Part shown: positions 35,221 through 44,479 of the stretch, piece after piece
Position numbering within the stretch: position 1 is the stretch's first letter
How the letters are laid out: each line of letters starts with the position of its first letter
Notes under the pieces: generated by a model
The model's database searches: none
The model's input: the letters and a program-made list of their open reading frames with translations, nothing else
Told to the model about the DNA's origin: nothing
Assembly (NCBI GenBank): GCA_029881805.1
Contig: JAOULW010000009.1
Coordinates: forward strand, 1 to 64,000
Origin: Candidatus Bathyarchaeota archaeon
GTDB taxonomy: Archaea; Thermoproteota; Bathyarchaeia; Bathyarchaeales; Bathycorpusculaceae
Reading direction: 5' to 3'
DNA length: 64,000 nt
Translations under genes and position numbers: made by a program

Positions 35221-36789
35221 ACGCCAACGACTAGAAAATCAACGCTAAGAGCTTCCAAAGTCCGAGAGGAAGCAGAAGTAGGCATAATAATAAAGGGAGA
35301 AAGCAAAAAAACAACAGTTTTCAGAGAGGTCTATCCAATACAAGAGCCATATGTCTACGCTGCGATAGTGCAAGATCCTGAAATACAAAAGATACGTTAT
35401 GAAGTTTTGGAACCTACCCTCCAGGAAGAAGAGGAGAACTGGCTTCATGAAATAAAAGCTTTCTTAATGGAGGAAGTAGATGTAAATCTAAAAGAAATAG
35501 AAACAAAGGAGAAAGCAGAAAACTATCTAAGAGAGAAAACAAGGGAAATAATAAAAAAATACCATGTAAAAATACCGGCGGAAGCAGTTGACAAACTTGT
35601 ATACTACGTTATACGAGACTTCATAGGCTATGGAAAAATAGACTCTTTAATGAAGGATCGGTTAATCGAAGATGTGTCTGCAGACGGCGTAAACATACCG
35701 ATCTATGTTTGGCACAGAATTTATGAGTCGTTGCCAACAAACATCAAATTTAAGGATGAGACAGAGCTGAATTCCTTCGTAATTCGGCTGGCTTATTTAT
35801 CTGGAAAAAATATCTCAATAGCGTCTCCAATCTTAGATTCATCGCTTCCAGATGGCAGCCGCATACAATTAACTTATGGTAACGAGGTCACAAGAAGAGG
35901 CTCAACATTCACTATTCGGCGCTTCAGAGTGGATCCACTCACAGTCTCAGATTTGGTTGCTCTAAAGACTATTTCTTCGGAAATGGCAGCATACCTATGG
36001 TATGTCATAGAGAACAGAGCTTCAGTATTAGTAGCCGGCGGTGTTGCATCTGGAAAAACAACAATGTTGAACTGTCTATCAATGTTCATTAAGCCTGAAA
36101 TGAAAATTGTAAGCGTAGAAGATACGCAGGAGCTCAATCTTCCTCATGAAAACTGGGTACCCTCAGTTGTAAGATTAGGATTTGGTCATGAAGAAAAGAG
36201 AGGCACGATAAACCTATTTGACTTGCTGAAGGCAGCTGTTAGGCAGAGACCCGACTATATCATCGTTGGCGAGGTCCGTGGAGAAGAAGCCTACACACTA
36301 TTCCAAGCCATGGCAACCGGTCACTTAGGAATGAGCACAATACACGCAGAATCAGTTGAAGCCGTCATAAACCGACTAGAATCTGAGCCGATGAATATTC
36401 CCAAATCGCTTCTAGCAATGACAGACGTTATAATGATCATGGCGAGAACGGAAATTGATGGGAAACCAGCAAGAAGAGTAAACACAACAACAGAGATTGT
36501 GGGACTCGACTCAAAGAAAGAGAATATAGTAACCAAGGAGGTTTTCTACTGGAACCAAAAAGAAGACAGATTTACATTTTCTGGCAATAGCTCCATTCTA
36601 CAAGAGCACATGGAAAAATTAGGTCTCAACGAGATTGACATCAGCCGTGAATTACATTGTAGAAAGATCGTGTTGGAGTGGATGGTGCACAAAGGAATAC
36701 GACGCTGTACAGACGTTGCAAATGTGATTCGAGAATACTATGCGAACCCAAATCGTGTTTTTCAAAAGGCCAGAGTTGGATCAAAATGA
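35221..36789 (+). CDS. Type II/IV secretion system ATPase (TadA/FlaI/PilB family), apparent ACG start
   Basis: The ATPase powers assembly of an archaeal type IV pilus-like machine. The C-terminal half has Walker A VAGGVASGKTTMLNCL, the Asp box VEDTQELNLP, Walker B RPDYIIVGEVRGEEAY and the His box MSTIHAESVEAV. The first canonical start in frame is GTG 35368, but the 49 codons before it (VYPIQEPYVYAAIVQDP and upstream) match the usual N-terminal domain of the family, so coding begins close after AGGAGGT at an ACG (35218, 35221 or 35227). About 522 residues from 35221. It overlaps the next gene by four bases. Confidence 0.9.
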   Translation, partial: TPTTRKSTLRASKVREEAEVGIIIKGESKKTTVFREVYPIQEPYVYAAIVQDPEIQKIRYEVLEPTLQEEEENWLHEIKAFLMEEVDVNLKEIETKEKAENYLREKTREIIKKYHVKIPAEAVDKLVYYVIRDFIGYGKIDSLMKDRLIEDVSADGVNIPIYVWHRIYESLPTNIKFKDETELNSFVIRLAYLSGKNISIASPILDSSLPDGSRIQLTYGNEVTRRGSTFTIRRFRVDPLTVSDLVALKTISSEMAAYLWYVIENRASVLVAGGVASGKTTMLNCLSMFIKPEMKIVSVEDTQELNLPHENWVPSVVRLGFGHEEKRGTINLFDLLKAAVRQRPDYIIVGEVRGEEAYTLFQAMATGHLGMSTIHAESVEAVINRLESEPMNIPKSLLAMTDVIMIMARTEIDGKPARRVNTTTEIVGLDSKKENIVTKEVFYWNQKEDRFTFSGNSSILQEHMEKLGLNEIDISRELHCRKIVLEWMVHKGIRRCTDVANVIREYYANPNRVFQKARVGSK

Positions 36790-37790
36790 GAAACAACAAA
36801 GCCTTGGTAAAGCTTAAGACAATCCATAACCGACTTATGAGGATGCTTAGACTGACTTCTATCAAACTTTTGAAATCCAGTCTAAATGGGCCTCGAAAAA
36901 GCCTTAAGCCAGAGTTTGGAAGAGCGTATTCAATGGTTTACCAACTTTTTGGCGAAAGAACCGGACGAATTTTGCCTCTTTTCAAAGATTTAGATCAACA
37001 TTTGCAGAAATCCGGATTGAAAGTAAATTTCAAAGCCTATGTGAGCTTGACAATTTTCGCCACAATCTTAGTCACTTTCATAACATTTGTGCTCATTCCA
37101 GTTTTGCTGATTTTTGCTTTCAATACACCACTTTTTTCGGCTTTTTTGTTCGGTGTCGGGGGATGTCTGTTTGCATCAGTCTTCTCAGTTATTGGATTCT
37201 ACATTTATCCAGTTTATCGTGCGGACATGCACAGAAGAGAGCTAGATGATGAGCTACCGTTCACAACGGGTTATATGGCAATTCTTAGCAGTGCTGGGGT
37301 TTCTCCAGAAAAGATTTTCTTTTCACTCTCAAATCTTGATGTACCTCTAGCAGCTTCTTATGAGGCAAAAAATGTTTTTAGGAATGTGAATCTTTTTGGT
37401 TTGGACATAATCTCGGCCTTAGAGAAGGCGTCAAGCCAGACCCCTTCTGAAAGATTCAGCGAAATGTTAGAAGGACTAATTTCTACGGTGCATTCTGGTA
37501 GCAATCTCGCTGCTTATCTTCGAGAAAAATCCAGACAATCCATGAAACTGAAGCGGATAAATCTAAAAAAGTTCTCAGACACTCTCTCAATGCTATCAGA
37601 ATTTTACGTAGCTCTGCTTTTGACTGGACCTTTGCTTCTTGTGATAATGCTTACTGTCACGGCAATGCTTGGAGGAGGTTCAGGTATACTGAGCCCAGAT
37701 CTTCTACTCAGCTTACTTACCTATCTAGGAATTCCGATCGGCGCCATAGTATTCCTAATAATTCTGGATGCTACATCGCCTAAGTGGTGA
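36786..37790 (+). CDS. Type II secretion system F-domain membrane protein (TadB/FlaJ-like), first copy
   Basis: The 334-residue protein is the membrane platform of the pilus machine. It has a basic N-terminal region, then two adjacent membrane helices (about residues 80-140: AYVSLTIFATILVTFITFVL and FLFGVGGCLFASVFSVIGFY), the T2SSF domain with ELDDELPFTTGYMAILSSAG, and further helices at the C-terminus. ATG 36786 overlaps the ATPase stop. It pairs with the second F-domain protein downstream. Confidence 0.88.
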   Translation: MRNNKALVKLKTIHNRLMRMLRLTSIKLLKSSLNGPRKSLKPEFGRAYSMVYQLFGERTGRILPLFKDLDQHLQKSGLKVNFKAYVSLTIFATILVTFITFVLIPVLLIFAFNTPLFSAFLFGVGGCLFASVFSVIGFYIYPVYRADMHRRELDDELPFTTGYMAILSSAGVSPEKIFFSLSNLDVPLAASYEAKNVFRNVNLFGLDIISALEKASSQTPSERFSEMLEGLISTVHSGSNLAAYLREKSRQSMKLKRINLKKFSDTLSMLSEFYVALLLTGPLLLVIMLTVTAMLGGGSGILSPDLLLSLLTYLGIPIGAIVFLIILDATSPKW

Positions 37791-38611
37791 TGAAAATGCC
37801 GAAAATAGAAAAACGCGCAAAAGAAATCGCATGGGCTGCTGCAGTTTCAATAGCTATCACTATAATTCTATTCGCATACCTTATGTTTTTTGGAACAGCA
37901 ATGTTTGATGAGTTTGTTTTCTTCGCGCTTATAGTCGCCGTTTTTCCTCCTGGTGTTTTGAGTTACGTTGATTATAGGTGGAGAAAAGCCGTAGACGGAC
38001 ACTTGCCAGACCTTTTCAGAAGCATCGTTCAAGCCCAAGATACGGGTATGACTCTCACTCAATCGTTGGAGGAAGCCTCAAAGAGAGACTATGGTCCACT
38101 TACTGCAGAGTTGAAAAAGATAACCGCGCAAATTTCATGGGGGATGAGTTTTGAAGAGGCCCTTTTGGCTTTGGGAAGACGCGTTAACACTACGTTGGTG
38201 CAAAGAACAGTTCCAATGATGATTGAGACTAGCCGTTCAGGAGGGCACGTGGAAAGGGTTTTTGACCCGATGGGCAAGTTCATACAGACTACACTTCTAC
38301 TCGAGAAGGAGCGACGAGCCCAGACAAGACCGTACATTGCAATAATTTATGTAGCATTTTTCGTGTTCTTATTCACGATCATACTGTTGTTCAAATCGTT
38401 CTTCGTGAGCGTGGAAGGTTTGCCGATACTTGGAGAGGCTGCAATGACTCCTCAAGAAATACAGCGAATGTTTTTCCACATGACGGCAATTCAAGCTTTC
38501 TTTGATGGGATCGTTGCAGGAAAAATGGGAGAGGGAACGATAAGCGCTGGGCTTAAGCACAGCTTGATTATGATGATTTGCGGCTACCTCTCCCTAAAAC
38601 TTTTCTTGTGA
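37790..38611 (+). CDS. Type II secretion system F-domain membrane protein (TadC/FlaJ-like), second copy
   Basis: A 273-residue platform protein with two N-terminal helices, the T2SSF core (GHLPDLFRSIVQAQDTGMTL and FEEALLALGRRVNTTLVQRT), a helix near residues 183-203 and a C-terminal one. The segment MIETSRSGGHVERVFDPMGK is typical of this family. ATG 37790 overlaps the stop of the first copy; ATG 37796 is an alternative. Confidence 0.88.
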   Translation: MKMPKIEKRAKEIAWAAAVSIAITIILFAYLMFFGTAMFDEFVFFALIVAVFPPGVLSYVDYRWRKAVDGHLPDLFRSIVQAQDTGMTLTQSLEEASKRDYGPLTAELKKITAQISWGMSFEEALLALGRRVNTTLVQRTVPMMIETSRSGGHVERVFDPMGKFIQTTLLLEKERRAQTRPYIAIIYVAFFVFLFTIILLFKSFFVSVEGLPILGEAAMTPQEIQRMFFHMTAIQAFFDGIVAGKMGEGTISAGLKHSLIMMICGYLSLKLFL

Positions 38612-38619
38612 GGTGAAAA

Positions 38620-39036
38620 ACGATAGTCAAACCCAGATTTTTAAGAGATGAGCGCGCCATAACTCCGGTTTTGAGCAACCTTTTGCTCATGGTTGTGGCT
38701 GTGGCTGCAATGGCACTTGCCACAACAGCAACATATGTTATAACGACTAATCTTCGGGAAAATATGAGTGAACGCGTTATCGTGGAGGATTTATGGTTCA
38801 ACAATTCAACTGGCAACATAAACGTTTATCTTCGCAATATTGGAAAAGTTGCCATTCACGTTTCTGGAGTCTACATCAATCACACTTCTCAATCTTTCAA
38901 TTCGCCCTTCAATTTGGAGATGGGGGCACACGATTGGCTTAACGTTTCATATAACTGGGTTTCAGGCAGCCTATATTACGTGGACATTGTCACAAATAGG
39001 GGGACTCACGTTGAAGGTTATTACAAGACGCCTTAA
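38620..39036 (+). CDS. Archaeal type IV pilin-like protein, apparent ACG start
   Basis: The frame opens after a TGA at 38614 and reads RFLRDERAITPVLSNLLLMV followed by a hydrophobic helix ending TYVITTN. This is a class III signal peptide: basic residues, a short RDERAI stretch for the prepilin peptidase, then a helix that packs in the filament core. The remaining 80 residues have several N-x-S/T sites. The first canonical start (TTG 38671) would fall inside the helix, so initiation must be at ACG 38620 or ATA 38623. GAGGTGA at 38610-38616 fits ACG 38620. About 138 residues. Confidence 0.8.
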   Translation, partial: TIVKPRFLRDERAITPVLSNLLLMVVAVAAMALATTATYVITTNLRENMSERVIVEDLWFNNSTGNINVYLRNIGKVAIHVSGVYINHTSQSFNSPFNLEMGAHDWLNVSYNWVSGSLYYVDIVTNRGTHVEGYYKTP

Positions 39037-40912
39037 GCGCGATAAGCGTGCCTTAAGTAACGTAATAGTTGTCATGTTAAGCCTAGTTCTGATAGTAATT
39101 GTCGTTGGTAATGTGGTGCTCTGGAGTTACCAAATGAACCAGCTAGATTTAGAAAGAATACAAGAGAACCTGAAAGTTTTAAATGCGACACAGATTACAA
39201 GGTCTTCGTGGTTTACCGCAGAAAACGAATTTGCAGTCACCTCAGGTAGCAGAATAAGCGGCAATTACCAAGACACGAAAGCTTTAGAGGGAACCTATGA
39301 GACATTCATAGAGCTGAATGAGACAACACAACTCTTCCAACCATCCGCTTACAATACTATTTACGACACAACATACCTTTCTGGAGCATTAGCGGACTTG
39401 CGAACTGACAACGGCGTTTACATGACTTTTCGAAGCTATGATAGTCTGACTTCGCCTCAAATAATTTACGCTCATCAGGAAACAACTGCTGTAGCTGGCA
39501 CTAATTATTACCTGTTGAACCTTATCAATGCAGATGCCGAAGGCACAACATTATCTATAAGCGCTACAACGACTGGCAGAAAATTATTCGGAAAATGGGT
39601 TTATCCATTAACAGGCGTTTCTTCCATTCCTGCTTCCACCTGGACCATCTACTATAGAGCAAGTTTAAGTTCCCCTGCTGTAAATGCTTACTGCAATGTT
39701 GATATTTTAATAAGAAAAAACGATGGGACGATTAGAACGACGATAACTACACAAGCTGCGTCATCTCCTAATTTGAGCACAGAGTTCAGTACAGTTTCAG
39801 GGACTTACCCGTGGGCAAACTACACCGTTATAGATCAAGCGGACTATTTGGAAATAGATTTCTATGCTGAAGTTACCAAAGAATCACCGGGCAAATATTC
39901 TTACTTAAGAGTAGATGACGGCACTCTGGCTCTTTCGGAACAAACCCGCATGACAAACGTTTACCTTCCAAGTGAATACACTTGTGAAGTAGAGTTTACA
40001 GGTAAATCTGACACACAAAGCTGGAACCGACTTACATGGACTGCTGACAGCGCTTTGACAAAAGGCAGCGCGAATGTAACTTTACAGCTTTATGACTACA
40101 CCCTTAGTAGTTATCCTACGATTGGAGAAGGCTACATTTTTTACACTTCAAGTGCTACAGCCAGCACAGATGAAACACACAACCAAACGATAACCACAAA
40201 CCCGACAGATTTCCGAGATGCAACAGGTACATGGAGAATTAAAGTCAAATGTGTAAAGGCAACCCCCGAACATTTTGATCTTAAGCTCGATTTGATTGCA
40301 TTCGAAACAACAACGTCCAATATATACAGACTCTGTATTGAGAATAGTTTTTCCATCGACTTATCACAATACCCACTAGCTTATGTTCATGGACTCGAAA
40401 TACTAATCCGGTATAATGCGACTCAAAATACGGAAAAATGGTTTCTAAAAGCGTATAATTGGACAGATGCGAATTTTGGTGATTCGGAATTCAATAACAC
40501 GCAAGGAAGCCAGCCGATTGTAAATGAGTGGAACGAGTATGCAGTTAGCATTAGAGATGGATGGAAAGACTATGTGTGGAACAATGGCACATTACTCATA
40601 GAATTTCTGGACGAAGGACTGAACGCGACTCAAGCAACTTTGGAGATAGATTTCTTGGGTGTCAGGGCGATAATTGATGGCACTCGCCTAGATCTAATAA
40701 ATTCTAGCCCAATGACGACCCGCATTGTAGCCATATGGATAGTCAACTTAACAAACCATCAACGTTACAACGCCAACTTATTCCTAAATTCTGGAGAAGA
40801 GACAACTTACATTCGAGCAGACATAATCCTACCTAAAAGCAAGTTCATAACCAGAGTTGTCACAGAAAGAGGTAACACAGCCGTCTTTGCAGGAAATGAA
40901 CCCACTACTTGA
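39011..40912 (+). CDS. Large pilin-like surface protein (633 aa)
   Basis: The protein starts at TTG 39011 (an ACG precedes it directly) with RRLKRDKRALSNVIVVMLSL, a class III signal peptide and membrane helix like the upstream pilin. About 580 residues of Ser/Thr/Asn-rich, beta-rich sequence with many N-x-S/T sequons follow, including two similar modules (about 230-320 and 395-560) and no C-terminal anchor. It is probably exported and assembled or tethered by the upstream machine, as an adhesin or minor pilin. It overlaps the pilin gene by 26 bases. Confidence 0.75.
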   Translation: MKVITRRLKRDKRALSNVIVVMLSLVLIVIVVGNVVLWSYQMNQLDLERIQENLKVLNATQITRSSWFTAENEFAVTSGSRISGNYQDTKALEGTYETFIELNETTQLFQPSAYNTIYDTTYLSGALADLRTDNGVYMTFRSYDSLTSPQIIYAHQETTAVAGTNYYLLNLINADAEGTTLSISATTTGRKLFGKWVYPLTGVSSIPASTWTIYYRASLSSPAVNAYCNVDILIRKNDGTIRTTITTQAASSPNLSTEFSTVSGTYPWANYTVIDQADYLEIDFYAEVTKESPGKYSYLRVDDGTLALSEQTRMTNVYLPSEYTCEVEFTGKSDTQSWNRLTWTADSALTKGSANVTLQLYDYTLSSYPTIGEGYIFYTSSATASTDETHNQTITTNPTDFRDATGTWRIKVKCVKATPEHFDLKLDLIAFETTTSNIYRLCIENSFSIDLSQYPLAYVHGLEILIRYNATQNTEKWFLKAYNWTDANFGDSEFNNTQGSQPIVNEWNEYAVSIRDGWKDYVWNNGTLLIEFLDEGLNATQATLEIDFLGVRAIIDGTRLDLINSSPMTTRIVAIWIVNLTNHQRYNANLFLNSGEETTYIRADIILPKSKFITRVVTERGNTAVFAGNEPTT

Positions 40913-41882
40913 TTTTGTCTTTTAATGCCCTTATTGCCTCTTCTTGGCTCTTCGCTTCTATTATTCGGATATTGTATAATTCCGCCATTTTCTTTCCGTT
41001 TTCACTGATTCTTGGAATTACAACTAAAAAGGCGTTGTCCGGCGAAACGTCGAATATTTTGGCGAACAGAGCAATTACTGGCTGCTCTGGCACAACGTCT
41101 TCTGTAGATGATGCAAAATCAATAACTGTTATTTTACGCGCAGTTTCTCCTTTGTAGGCGACGATGTCGAACATGTGGTTTGCTCCAGATTTGCCCTTGA
41201 GAAACGCTGGGCTTTCAACGTGAAATCCTTCCTCCAAAAGAAAATCCCTTATGGGACCAACTAGAATCCAGCCAATAGCAATTTCTTTTTTCGCTTCTTC
41301 TCTTAGAGTATAGGAATAAACATCTTTGATTATAATGTCTTCAAATGTGAAGTTTTCGTGACAATTCCTGCAGAAATGCGCCGGAACAGGGATGTCAAAG
41401 CTTTTGCTGCAATCCTTGCACGTGCACCATATTCCGGCCTTTCTATAATCAACATCGATTTTTTTCAATTCTTCATTGCATTTTGGACAGACGAGTCTGT
41501 TTCGTTTTCGGAAGTTTTCCTCCACGTCCATATATCCACATTTAACATGTTCAATCAACGAGCTCTTTTGGATATCAAAAGATTTGCAGTATGGACAACT
41601 GTAATGAATGGAAATATTTGCGGAACGGCACTTTGGACAATAAATGACTTTGTCATATAGGTTTCTTTTCAGTATTCCAGCCTCGTAAAGCTCGTTCAGG
41701 AAGACCTCGGCTTCTAAGGCTTCGCCAACAATCGCTTCAACAATTGGATATCGATAACCAATTTTGTGATCATAAACAGGTTCAAGCTTGCTGATTTCAC
41801 CGCTTAAAAACTTACTTAGGAAAACTTGTGTATTACGATCCTTGTAGAGCTCTCCTCGCTCTATTTTGTCTGACTTCAGCAT
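40905..41882 (-). CDS. Multi-zinc-ribbon protein with C-terminal nuclease-like or sensor-output domain
   Basis: The 325-residue protein has four CxxC-type ribbons in residues about 80-175: CPKCRSANISIHYSCPYC, VKCGY, CPKCNEELKKIDVDY and CTCKDCSKSF, then CRNCHENFTF. The C-terminal 110 residues (HMFDIVAYKGETARKITVID, then VPEQPVIALFAKIFDVSPDN) resemble a degenerate restriction-endonuclease-like or TackOD1-type output domain; this is recall, not a search. It overlaps the end of the pilin-like gene by eight bases, tail to tail. Regulation of the pilus operon is possible but not shown. Confidence 0.6.
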   Translation of the reverse strand: MLKSDKIERGELYKDRNTQVFLSKFLSGEISKLEPVYDHKIGYRYPIVEAIVGEALEAEVFLNELYEAGILKRNLYDKVIYCPKCRSANISIHYSCPYCKSFDIQKSSLIEHVKCGYMDVEENFRKRNRLVCPKCNEELKKIDVDYRKAGIWCTCKDCSKSFDIPVPAHFCRNCHENFTFEDIIIKDVYSYTLREEAKKEIAIGWILVGPIRDFLLEEGFHVESPAFLKGKSGANHMFDIVAYKGETARKITVIDFASSTEDVVPEQPVIALFAKIFDVSPDNAFLVVIPRISENGKKMAELYNIRIIEAKSQEEAIRALKDKIK

Positions 41883-42065
41883 CTCATCCCCGAGCTAATC
41901 CTGTAACATGACCGATTCCTATGTTTTTAAATCACAGATTTAACTTCTTTTTAGATTTATTTGCTTTTATACTTTCTGCATTTATTTTTTTAAGCATTTC
42001 GAGAAAAGTTTTTAAAATCTCAGTAAAGTTTGATCCATAAGAAGTAAACTATGGTGAGTTTGTAA

Positions 42066-42212
42066 TTGAAGCGTTTAGTGAAATGTCCAAAATGCGGTTT
42101 TGCTTTCGACATAACGTACGGTAGAGCATTCGCTTGTTCTGGTTGTCCTTCTTCTTTCCAGTGCAGAATGGCTAAATGCCCGCGATGCGAGCATGAATTT
42201 CCATTGTCATAG
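42066..42212 (+). CDS. Small cysteine-rich zinc-ribbon protein (48 aa)
   Basis: A 48-residue frame starting at TTG 42066, seven bases after GGTGAG, encodes KCPKCGFAFDITYGRAFACS, then GCPSSFQCRMAKCPRCEHEF. Seven cysteines form CxxC...CxxC...C...CxxC, enough for two metal sites. A TATA-like TTTTTAAAAT lies near 42008-42017. Function unknown; small proteins of this type occur in many archaea. Confidence 0.65.
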   Translation: MKRLVKCPKCGFAFDITYGRAFACSGCPSSFQCRMAKCPRCEHEFPLS

Positions 42213-42239
42213 TATTAAGAACAAACTTCGTCACGCTTA

Positions 42240-42575
42240 CTAAGTTTCTGACTCAATCTCAAACTCGCATATCGCGTCTCCCATGGTCGCGTATTTTAAT
42301 TCAACAGCATCCATGGGTTTGCCAATAACTCCACTTGAAAATCTGCAAAGAAACCTCTTGCCCAATGTCAGATTTCCACTCAGGCCTTCAAGGATAAAGA
42401 GCGCGGATGCGTCAACGTCGGCTTTTGCGCCTGAAAATGCTTTTACTGTGGCTGCTACAGCCTTACAAACATTTCTTAGAGTTACGCAGACTTCATAGAT
42501 TTTGTCGCCTGGATTAGTCTCAGCTAATGTAAAAACCTTCTTAGGGATAGAATTTTCTGTGACGCTATGCACCAT
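42240..42575 (-). CDS. Hypothetical protein (111 aa)
   Basis: A soluble 111-residue protein starting ATG GTG, which I do not recognise. It has alternating strands and one helix (KIYEVCVTLRNVCKAVAATV), ending in acidic residues. It is convergent with the small zinc-ribbon gene. No catalytic motif is visible. Confidence 0.55.
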   Translation of the reverse strand: MVHSVTENSIPKKVFTLAETNPGDKIYEVCVTLRNVCKAVAATVKAFSGAKADVDASALFILEGLSGNLTLGKRFLCRFSSGVIGKPMDAVELKYATMGDAICEFEIESET

Positions 42576-42738
42576 ATCAATTGAAAAGATATTGACCTAA
42601 AACAAGGAAGTTAAGGATCACCAAGTAATAGTCAAAATGGACACTCAGCGTTCACAGTCATGTTTTTTAATAGGATTACTCATATTGCAAGTCAATCTGG
42701 CGCAAAAGAAAAGCGCTGAAGCTTTACTGGTGAACTGA

Positions 42739-43575
42739 ATGTCGAGTCAGAAACGTTTGGTTATCCGCTGGACAACGCTGAAGGGATTGGCAGCAATAAT
42801 TTTGTTTCTAGTGATTGTTATACTGGTTGAATACGTTGTTGTTCTTTACGCCATAAACCTAGGCGTCAAGGATGAAACCCAATTTCGATGGAGTCTTACA
42901 TTTCCCGGAACCGAATGGAGTCTTGTCATAGCTATTAGCCCTCTCTTTCATTTAGTTCCAGTAGCCGTCATAGTTTCCCTTGTTTTCAGTTGGACGTGCT
43001 TAACAAAATATGCTGCTGTGAAGCGTGTTGAAACACAAAAAGAAAAACCATACATTGGCAAACGCAGGCAGGAGCAACCATCGAAGGCGTTGAAGAAGTT
43101 TTTTGACAGAATCAAGTATGGATTATTAAAAGTTAAAGGCATAGCTTATGTGTGGCAAAAAATACACTTCGCAAGAGCCACTATAAAAAGCGCTTTAACC
43201 GTTTTGCTTGTCTTTTCGTTGTTCATAGTTGTAGCGTCTCTTCTAGCGCATCCTAGTCTGATTTACAAAACTATTACAGGCGCCTACAGAAATAATCAAT
43301 CGCTGCTCGACTTTGTTAAAGGTGCTGGACATTTCTTTGCGCCCATTGGCGGGTTTTTCTCAGCCGTAAATGATGCATTACTTGGTGCTGCACCAAGCTT
43401 CAGAGACTTTGCTCTTTCAATTGGGTCAATAATTAGTCCATTGGCTAATCTAGACAATGTTGGAAAATATTTAGCGTTTCAGAACATTGCTGCTTGGATA
43501 TCTGCCTTATCAACCCTGATTTATGTGGAGTATAGAAAGAAAGTCTACAGATACAAGAAAACTAGAAAGGGCTAA
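42739..43575 (+). CDS. Uncharacterised membrane protein (278 aa)
   Basis: Hydrophobic segments lie at about residues 13-38, 60-86 and 150-172. A basic cytoplasmic-type loop (about 90-145) separates the second and third. The C-terminus ends YRKKVYRYKKTRKG. I recognise no family. TTTTTTAATAG near 42663 may be its promoter. It is 12 bases before the endonuclease IV-like gene, so the two may be co-transcribed. Confidence 0.6.
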   Translation: MSSQKRLVIRWTTLKGLAAIILFLVIVILVEYVVVLYAINLGVKDETQFRWSLTFPGTEWSLVIAISPLFHLVPVAVIVSLVFSWTCLTKYAAVKRVETQKEKPYIGKRRQEQPSKALKKFFDRIKYGLLKVKGIAYVWQKIHFARATIKSALTVLLVFSLFIVVASLLAHPSLIYKTITGAYRNNQSLLDFVKGAGHFFAPIGGFFSAVNDALLGAAPSFRDFALSIGSIISPLANLDNVGKYLAFQNIAAWISALSTLIYVEYRKKVYRYKKTRKG

Positions 43576-43587
43576 AAAGGGAAGTAA

Positions 43588-44451
43588 ATGGCTGACCGCG
43601 CAAGATTTGGCCCTGCAGGTGTTCCTCCAACATTTAGGCTTATGGCGGCGACCTTAGCAGATGTTCCTAAACTTCTGCGAGAGGAGGGGCTTGACGCTTT
43701 TGAGTATCAAGCTGTTCGTTGGGGTGCAAAACCACAAATAAAGAGAGTAGACGCTGAAAAACTCGGTTTGATAGCAAGAGAAAAAGATGTTTTGATTAGT
43801 CTTCACGGTTCCTATTTCATGAATTTTTGCGGCAATGAGGAAATCATGAAAGCGAGTATACAGCGCCTGATTGCGTGTGTAACAGCAGCAGAATGGATGA
43901 AAGCATACATTGTTGTTTTTCACCCCGGTTTCTACGGCGAAAGACCACGAATAGAAATGTTCAGCAACTGCCTAGAAGGCTTGAAAGAGGTCGCTAATAC
44001 CATGGAAATATTTGGAATCAAGAATGTTAAAATTGGACCGGAAACGATGGGCAAGCCTTCGCAGCTTGGTAGTTTAGATGAGATCTTAAGCCTATGCGAG
44101 GAGATCGAACAAGCACAGCCAGCAATCGATTGGGGGCATTTACACGCGAGGAACATGGGTCGTTTCAAAACGGTTGACGATTTTCGCCGAGTTATTCAGG
44201 AGATCGAAAGGCGACTTGGATCAGAGGCAGTCAAAGGTTTGCATTGCCACTTTACTAAGGTTGAATTTACGGATAAGGGTGAAAGGCGTCACCGTATATT
44301 GGGTGATGTAAAACATGGTCCAGAATTTGAAATGCTCGCGAAGGTGATAGCCGAATTCAAGCTTAGGCCCACTATTATAAGTGAAAGCCCAGTTCTAGAT
44401 TTAGATGCGCTGAAGATGCGCGACATTCTCCAGAAAGAACTTTCAAGTTAG
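43588..44451 (+). CDS. nfo: Endonuclease IV-like AP endonuclease (TIM barrel)
   Basis: A 287-residue xylose-isomerase-like TIM barrel with the endonuclease IV metal-site segments: SLHGSYFMNF, VVFHPGFYGE, IGPETMGKPSQLGSLDEIL, AIDWGHLHARNMG, LHCHFTKVEF and a final ISESP. It cleaves DNA at abasic sites using three zinc ions. The short variant here lacks some loops of bacterial Nfo but keeps the His/Glu/Asp ligands. Confidence 0.88.
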   Translation: MADRARFGPAGVPPTFRLMAATLADVPKLLREEGLDAFEYQAVRWGAKPQIKRVDAEKLGLIAREKDVLISLHGSYFMNFCGNEEIMKASIQRLIACVTAAEWMKAYIVVFHPGFYGERPRIEMFSNCLEGLKEVANTMEIFGIKNVKIGPETMGKPSQLGSLDEILSLCEEIEQAQPAIDWGHLHARNMGRFKTVDDFRRVIQEIERRLGSEAVKGLHCHFTKVEFTDKGERRHRILGDVKHGPEFEMLAKVIAEFKLRPTIISESPVLDLDALKMRDILQKELSS

Positions 44452-44479
44452 TTTATCGCGTGCGATTCTCAGTCTCGTA

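Noticed and set aside
38840-39010. Upstream extension of the large pilin-like frame
   Set aside because: These codons overlap the short pilin gene and precede the class III signal peptide, so translation should start at or next to TTG 39011.
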